Part shown: positions 30,790 through 34,174 of the stretch, one piece after another | How the letters are laid out: every line of letters starts with the position of its first letter | Position numbering within the stretch: position 1 is the stretch's first letter | NCBI GenBank assembly: GCA_937870825.1 | Contig: CALMZO010000340.1 | Location: 1 to 34,174 of the forward strand | DNA length: 34,174 bases | DNA from: an uncultured Chloroflexota bacterium | Lineage (GTDB): Bacteria; Chloroflexota; Anaerolineae; UBA4142; SHND01 | Reading direction: 5' to 3' | Position numbers and translations under genes: made by a program | Notes under the pieces: model-generated | What the model saw: only the letters and a program-made list of their open reading frames with translations | Told to the model about the DNA's origin: nothing | Databases searched by the model: none

Positions 30790-31725
30790 ATGATGCAACC
30801 GGCTACAAACATTCTCGACGCGATTGGCAATACCCCCATCGTTCAACTGACCAAGGTTGTCCCGCCCAATTGCGCGCGCGTTCTCGCCAAGCTCGAGTGG
30901 GCGAACCCGACCGGAAGCATGAAAGACCGCATGGCAAAAGCTATCATTGATGCCGCGGCGCGCGATGGACGATTGTCACCGGGCGGGACGGTGGTCGAGT
31001 ACACTGCGGGAACGACGGGCGTTTCGCTCGCGCTCGCGTGCGCCGCGCGCGGGTATGCGTTTCACGCCGTTTTTTCGGATGCCTTTAGTGACGAAAAACG
31101 CTACACGATGAGAGCGTTTGGCGCGCGCATCACCGATGTCGCGAGTGACAACAAACAGATCAATGAAAAATTAATCAAGGCAATGATCGAGACCGCGCGC
31201 ACGCTCAGTGCGGAGCCGGGGCACTGGTGGGTTGACCAGCTCAACAATGCGGATGGCGAGACCGGCTATTATTCACTGGGCGAAGAAATCTGGACGCAGA
31301 CTGGTGGACAGCTCGACGCGTTCGTGCAGGCGGTTGCGACGGCGCACTCGATTCACGGCGTCACGCACGCCTTGTGGCAGCACCGCCGGGATATTCAAGT
31401 CTTTGCCGTTGAACCTGCGGAATCGGCGGTCCTCTCGGGGCAGCCGAGCGGCTCACACAAAATCGAAGGCATCGGCATCGGCTTTCTTCCGCCGTTGTGG
31501 AAACCGCAAATGGTGAACGAAATTCTCACCGTTTCGACAGAGCAAGCCAAAGCGATGGCGCGGCGGCTCGCCCGTGAAGAGGGCATCTTTGCGGGCACAT
31601 CGTCCGGCGCGAACGTCGTCGCCGCATTGCGCGTGGCAGAACGTCTCGGGCGCGACGCAACCGTGGTCACGCTTGTGGTGGACTCGGGCTTGAGGTATCT
31701 CAGCACCGATGTCTACCGCCAATGA
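30790..31725 (+). CDS. PLP-dependent cysteine synthase-family enzyme
   Basis: 311-residue fold-type II PLP enzyme of the cysteine synthase/cystathionine beta-synthase family. The PLP lysine is Lys45 in TGSMKDRMA, the phosphate cradle is TAGTTGVSLA (about 72-81), and PLP/substrate-loop motifs IGNTPIVQL and EGIFAGTSSGANVVAAL are present. ATG 30790 or the adjacent ATG 30793 begins the fold; longer starts would extend into the previous gene. Similar enzymes make cysteine from O-acetylserine or act on other beta-substituted amino acids. No serine acetyltransferase lies nearby, so specificity is open. It follows the M14 gene by 7 bp. Confidence 0.9.
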   Translation: MMQPATNILDAIGNTPIVQLTKVVPPNCARVLAKLEWANPTGSMKDRMAKAIIDAAARDGRLSPGGTVVEYTAGTTGVSLALACAARGYAFHAVFSDAFSDEKRYTMRAFGARITDVASDNKQINEKLIKAMIETARTLSAEPGHWWVDQLNNADGETGYYSLGEEIWTQTGGQLDAFVQAVATAHSIHGVTHALWQHRRDIQVFAVEPAESAVLSGQPSGSHKIEGIGIGFLPPLWKPQMVNEILTVSTEQAKAMARRLAREEGIFAGTSSGANVVAALRVAERLGRDATVVTLVVDSGLRYLSTDVYRQ

Positions 31726-31878
31726 CCAAACACTCCGCCGTACCTTTGATCGCCCATCAACGGCGCGTACGATGAATGCGGCAACGATGACCGACGCGCG
31801 CATCAACATCCAACCACGTCAGCAATTCCATTCGAACTGTGCAAGTGTAGGGCAGGCATCAAACCAGAGTAAAACCAA

Positions 31879-33198
31879 TTGGAATCCAACAGCGAACTCG
31901 AACCCACCCCCGTCCTCGGCGAATTTGATTTGGTGCGCGCAGCGGAACCTCCGAGTCCACCGCAAGAGACGCAAAAAAATTTACCTCCACTCTGGCGCAA
32001 TCGCGACTATATGCTGTTGTGGAGTGGGCAAATCGTTTCCGTGATTGGCACGGGCGCGACGCAAATTGTTTATCCGCTCTTGATTCTCGCGCTGACCGAT
32101 TCTCCGCAAGCCGCAGGGTTCGCCGCCGCGCTCGGTTCGATTCCGTACATTCTGTTCAGTTTGCCCGCGGGCGCGTTGGTGGACAGATGGGACCGCAAAC
32201 GCGTGATGATTTATTGCGACATTGGACGCGCGGCGGTCTTGGCGACGATTCCCATCGCGTTGTATTTCAACGCGCTGACGATTTGGCAAATTTATGTTGC
32301 CGCGTTGTTGGAAGGTTCGCTGTTCGTTTTCTTTAACATTGCCGAAGTTGCCGCGCTGTCGCGCGTGGTGGAAAAACAACAACTGCCGCAAGCCGTCGCG
32401 CAAAACGACGTCGCGTTTTCGATTGCCAACATCGTCGCGCCTTCGATTGGCACGGTGCTGTTTCAAATCGGGCGCGGCATTCCGTTTGTGTTTGATACGG
32501 TGTCGTATCTTGGTTCTGTGGTCTCGCTGTTCTTTATCCGTCAAGAATTTCAGACCGAACGCAAAAAGACCGAAACCCATATCGTTCAAGAAATTCGTGA
32601 AGGCATGAGTTGGCTGTGGCAGCAGCACTTGATTCGCTACATGGCGCTGCTGACGGGCGCGCTAAATTTTGTGAATGTGCCGGTCACGCTCATCATCATT
32701 GTTCTCGCGAAAAATTTGGGCGCGAGCGATGCAGAAGTTGGTTTGATTTTTTCCGTGAGTGCGGTGGGCGCGATTGTCGGCTCGATTATCGGCGGACAAA
32801 TTCAGAAAAAATTTCGGTTCGGGCAAGTGATTATCACAACCGTTTGGATTACCGCGCTGCTGTTTCCATTCCTCGCCATCGCGCCGCATTTTTACGTTCT
32901 CGGAATTATTCTGGGTTTATCGTGGCTCGCGGGTCCGGTGTACAACGTGGTGCAATTCAGTTATCGCGTCTCGCTCATTCCCGACGCGCTGCAAGGACGC
33001 GTGAACAGTGTGTTTCGTCTGCTCGCGTTCGGTTTTCAACCGGCGGGCGCGGCGATTGCGGGCGTGTTGATTGAGCGTTTCAACGTGTACGTCGCCATCG
33101 CGTTTTTTACCGCGTGGTATTTCGCGTGGGCAATCGCGACGATGTTGAACCGGAATGTGCGTGGGGCGCGGCAGATTGGCGCGGCGGGCGCGTCGTGA
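31879..33198 (+). CDS. MFS transporter, EntS/MFS_3-like exporter
   Basis: 439-residue inner-membrane protein with about twelve hydrophobic segments. The core starts WRNRDYMLLWSGQIVSVIGTG, and the loop 2-3 motif is LPAGALVDRWDRKRVM, both typical of the MFS_3 group that includes the enterobactin exporter EntS and many drug exporters. A polar, proline-rich tail of about 40 residues comes first, with a TTG start at 31879 and no strong ribosome site, so the true start is uncertain and could lie further in. The 153 bp before it shows no gene or clear signal. Substrate unknown. Confidence 0.85.
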   Translation: MESNSELEPTPVLGEFDLVRAAEPPSPPQETQKNLPPLWRNRDYMLLWSGQIVSVIGTGATQIVYPLLILALTDSPQAAGFAAALGSIPYILFSLPAGALVDRWDRKRVMIYCDIGRAAVLATIPIALYFNALTIWQIYVAALLEGSLFVFFNIAEVAALSRVVEKQQLPQAVAQNDVAFSIANIVAPSIGTVLFQIGRGIPFVFDTVSYLGSVVSLFFIRQEFQTERKKTETHIVQEIREGMSWLWQQHLIRYMALLTGALNFVNVPVTLIIIVLAKNLGASDAEVGLIFSVSAVGAIVGSIIGGQIQKKFRFGQVIITTVWITALLFPFLAIAPHFYVLGIILGLSWLAGPVYNVVQFSYRVSLIPDALQGRVNSVFRLLAFGFQPAGAAIAGVLIERFNVYVAIAFFTAWYFAWAIATMLNRNVRGARQIGAAGAS

Positions 33199-33225
33199 TT
33201 GGCGGATGGGTGTGTAATTCTCGCG

Positions 33226-33255
33226 TGTTCCAGCGATTAGTGTTCCAGCGATTAG
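33226..33255. repeat. Exact 15-bp tandem duplication
   Basis: TGTTCCAGCGATTAG occurs twice in direct tandem (33226-33240 and 33241-33255), at the left end of the first copy of the repeat described next. Confidence 0.85.
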
Positions 33256-33367
33256 AAATCGCTGTCTGAAAAAAGATAAAATCGCGCGGCGATTAAAAAA
33301 CGCGCGTAATCGTATTGCGATTTGAACATTTTTGAGAGCGTAATTTCCAATCAGGTTTTTCAATCAC
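33243..33367. repeat. 125-bp direct repeat, copy 1
   Basis: About 96% identical (5 differences by my count) to 33391-33515. It starts with a REP-like hairpin CAGCGAT/ATCGCTG with a 5-nt loop and ends CAATCAC. The region 33199-33537 contains no gene; it holds the two copies and the short tandem duplication. Confidence 0.93.
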
Positions 33368-33390
33368 ATCGGGTATTTGATTGTCGCGCA

Positions 33391-33515
33391 TTCCAGCGAT
33401 TAGAAATCGCTGTCTGAAAAACGATAAAATCGCGCAGCGATTAAAAAACGCGCGTAATTGTATTGCGATTTGAACATTTTTGAGAGCATGATTTCCAATC
33501 AGGTTTTTCAATCAC
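33391..33515. repeat. 125-bp direct repeat, copy 2
   Basis: Second copy, 148 bp downstream of the first, ending 22 bp before the transposase start codon. Both copies have the same length and keep the CAGCGAT/ATCGCTG hairpin. Confidence 0.93.
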
Positions 33516-33537
33516 GTTTTCCCATCAGGTATCTTTT

Positions 33538-33912
33538 ATGCCCTATTGGCGCTTGTTTTATCATTTTGTTTGGACGACGAAAAACCGCGAGCCATTGTTG
33601 ACGCCGGACATTGAATTACGCGTGCATGGCTTTTTGCGGAATGAAGCGGACACCAAATTGCATGCGCCATTGTGTTTTGTGAATGGAATGCCCGAACATA
33701 TTCATGTGTTGGCGAGCGTGCGTCCTGCCGTTTCGCCTGCTGATTTTGTAAAACAATTAAAGGGCGCAAGTTCGCGATGGATTTCGTTGGAATTCAAACG
33801 CGCGTTTGAATGGCAAGAAGGATATGGTGTGTTGTCGGTCTCGGAAGAAAACGCACAGCGCGTGCTTGAATACATCAAGCATCAAAGATTGGGATGGAAC
33901 ACGCTGGATTGA
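33538..33912 (+). CDS. Y1 (HUH) transposase, REP-associated/IS200-like
   Basis: 124-residue single-domain HUH transposase that cuts one DNA strand and stays linked to it through a tyrosine. The HUH motif is His54-Ile-His56 in MPEHIHVLASV, and the catalytic Tyr96 lies in WQEGYGVLSVS. The start MPYWRLFYHFVWTTKNREP is family-typical. It is slightly shorter than usual: after EYIKHQ the normal extension seems lost and it ends GWNTLD, so it may be truncated. There is no TnpB. REP-like hairpins lie on both sides (33243-33515 and 33973-34041), as expected for a REP-associated (RAYT-type) gene rather than a simple insertion sequence. Confidence 0.9.
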   Translation: MPYWRLFYHFVWTTKNREPLLTPDIELRVHGFLRNEADTKLHAPLCFVNGMPEHIHVLASVRPAVSPADFVKQLKGASSRWISLEFKRAFEWQEGYGVLSVSEENAQRVLEYIKHQRLGWNTLD

Positions 33913-33972
33913 CAGCGAAATTTTTTGATTCGGCACTTTTTGAATGCTTTGCATTTGTTATTTTTTCAGGCG

Positions 33973-34041
33973 GCGAATTCGATTCGCTGACCCGCGCGAC
34001 AATCATCAGGTTTCGTCAGCCGGCGAATTCGATTTGCTGAA
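33973..34041. repeat. Pair of palindromic direct repeats right of the transposase
   Basis: Two 19-bp copies (33973-33991 and 34023-34041) spaced 50 bp apart, with one difference. The first forms a hairpin GCGAAT/ATTCGC around TCG. They are REP-like and differ from the family on the left side of the transposase. Confidence 0.8.
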
Positions 34042-34110
34042 ATATGCGAATACGCGCGAGCCAAAAATTTAATTTTTTTCTAACGCACCATTTCGCATCT
34101 CATCTCGTAA

Positions 34111-34141
34111 ATCGGTTACATCCAAAAAATTTCTAACCGAT
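34111..34141. promoter_or_regulatory. Inverted repeat just upstream of the last start codon
   Basis: ATCGGTTA (34111-34118) and TAACCGAT (34134-34141) are exact complements with a 15-nt loop. The pair ends 6 bp before a candidate ATG, so it could be an operator or a translation-controlling hairpin. Confidence 0.5.
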
Positions 34142-34147
34142 GAAAAC

Positions 34148-34174
34148 ATGAACGAACAACAACTTTATCAACTC
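34148..34174 (+). CDS. Start of an unknown protein (partial, right edge)
   Basis: Nine codons MNEQQLYQL follow an ATG at the right edge. An earlier ATG at 34140 gives only MKT and stops. The opening resembles the start of small helical adaptor-type domains found at the N-terminus of bacterial conflict-system proteins, but nine residues are too few to assign. Confidence 0.3.

Noticed and set aside
31709..32044. 111-codon plus-strand ORF before the MFS gene
   Set aside because: It overlaps the start of the transporter in another frame, is of low complexity and has no ribosome site or recognisable domain. The gap 31726-31878 shows no supported feature.
33243..33515. 125-bp direct repeats considered as CRISPR or long terminal repeats of an element
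   Set aside because: There are only two copies, 23 bp apart, with no coding sequence between them and no target-site duplication. They are better read as duplicated REP-like DNA.

Overview
The window looks like a chromosomal segment of an uncultured Chloroflexota bacterium, most likely Anaerolineae-like. That placement is inferred from gene content (DUF4058, DUF6941, DUF2442, BMP-type transporters, an IS200-like REP-type transposase) and from the very GCGCG-rich codon use. It was not checked by any search. No rRNA, tRNA or CRISPR array was seen.

Layout. From 7459 down to 1 all genes are on the minus strand: an 8-oxoguanine-deaminase-like amidohydrolase, a GNAT acetyltransferase, a VOC protein, a VapBC-type toxin-antitoxin pair, adenine deaminase, a BMP substrate-binding lipoprotein and the start of its ABC ATPase. 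A divergent promoter region (7460-7609) separates this from a plus-strand block that runs to the right edge. That block holds a nucleoside hydrolase, a DUF6941 protein, ribokinase, a membrane-anchored two-repeat protein and a UroD/MtaA-like protein. Next come a GNAT-GNAT-cNMP-like protein, DUF2442, two permease pairs, a second BMP lipoprotein and ATPase, and a molybdenum hydroxylase operon (FAD subunit, an EEP-family nuclease, and a fused [2Fe-2S]-molybdopterin subunit). DUF4058, DinB-like and cupin proteins follow, then M20 and M14 peptidases, a cysteine-synthase-like enzyme, an MFS exporter and a Y1 (HUH) transposase among palindromic repeats.

How the genes fit together. Most recognisable enzymes form a purine nucleoside acquisition and breakdown pathway. 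BMP-type ABC importers bring in nucleosides, the hydrolase splits them into base and ribose, and ribokinase captures the ribose. Adenine deaminase makes hypoxanthine, the molybdenum hydroxylase would oxidise hypoxanthine/xanthine to urate, and the 8-oxoguanine deaminase feeds oxidised guanine into urate. The right-hand third looks more like peptide and amino-acid metabolism.

The most unusual feature is not a gene. At least fifteen arrays of degenerate 7-bp words are scattered through the window. Many begin on or next to a stop codon and fill the whole gap to the next gene. Many intergenic ones hold words in one orientation followed by their reverse complement, so they can fold into hairpins. 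Several others lie inside reading frames: ribokinase, both molybdenum hydroxylase genes, and the starts of the GNAT and nuclease genes. Separate long-arm palindromic elements and a REP-type transposase gene are also present.
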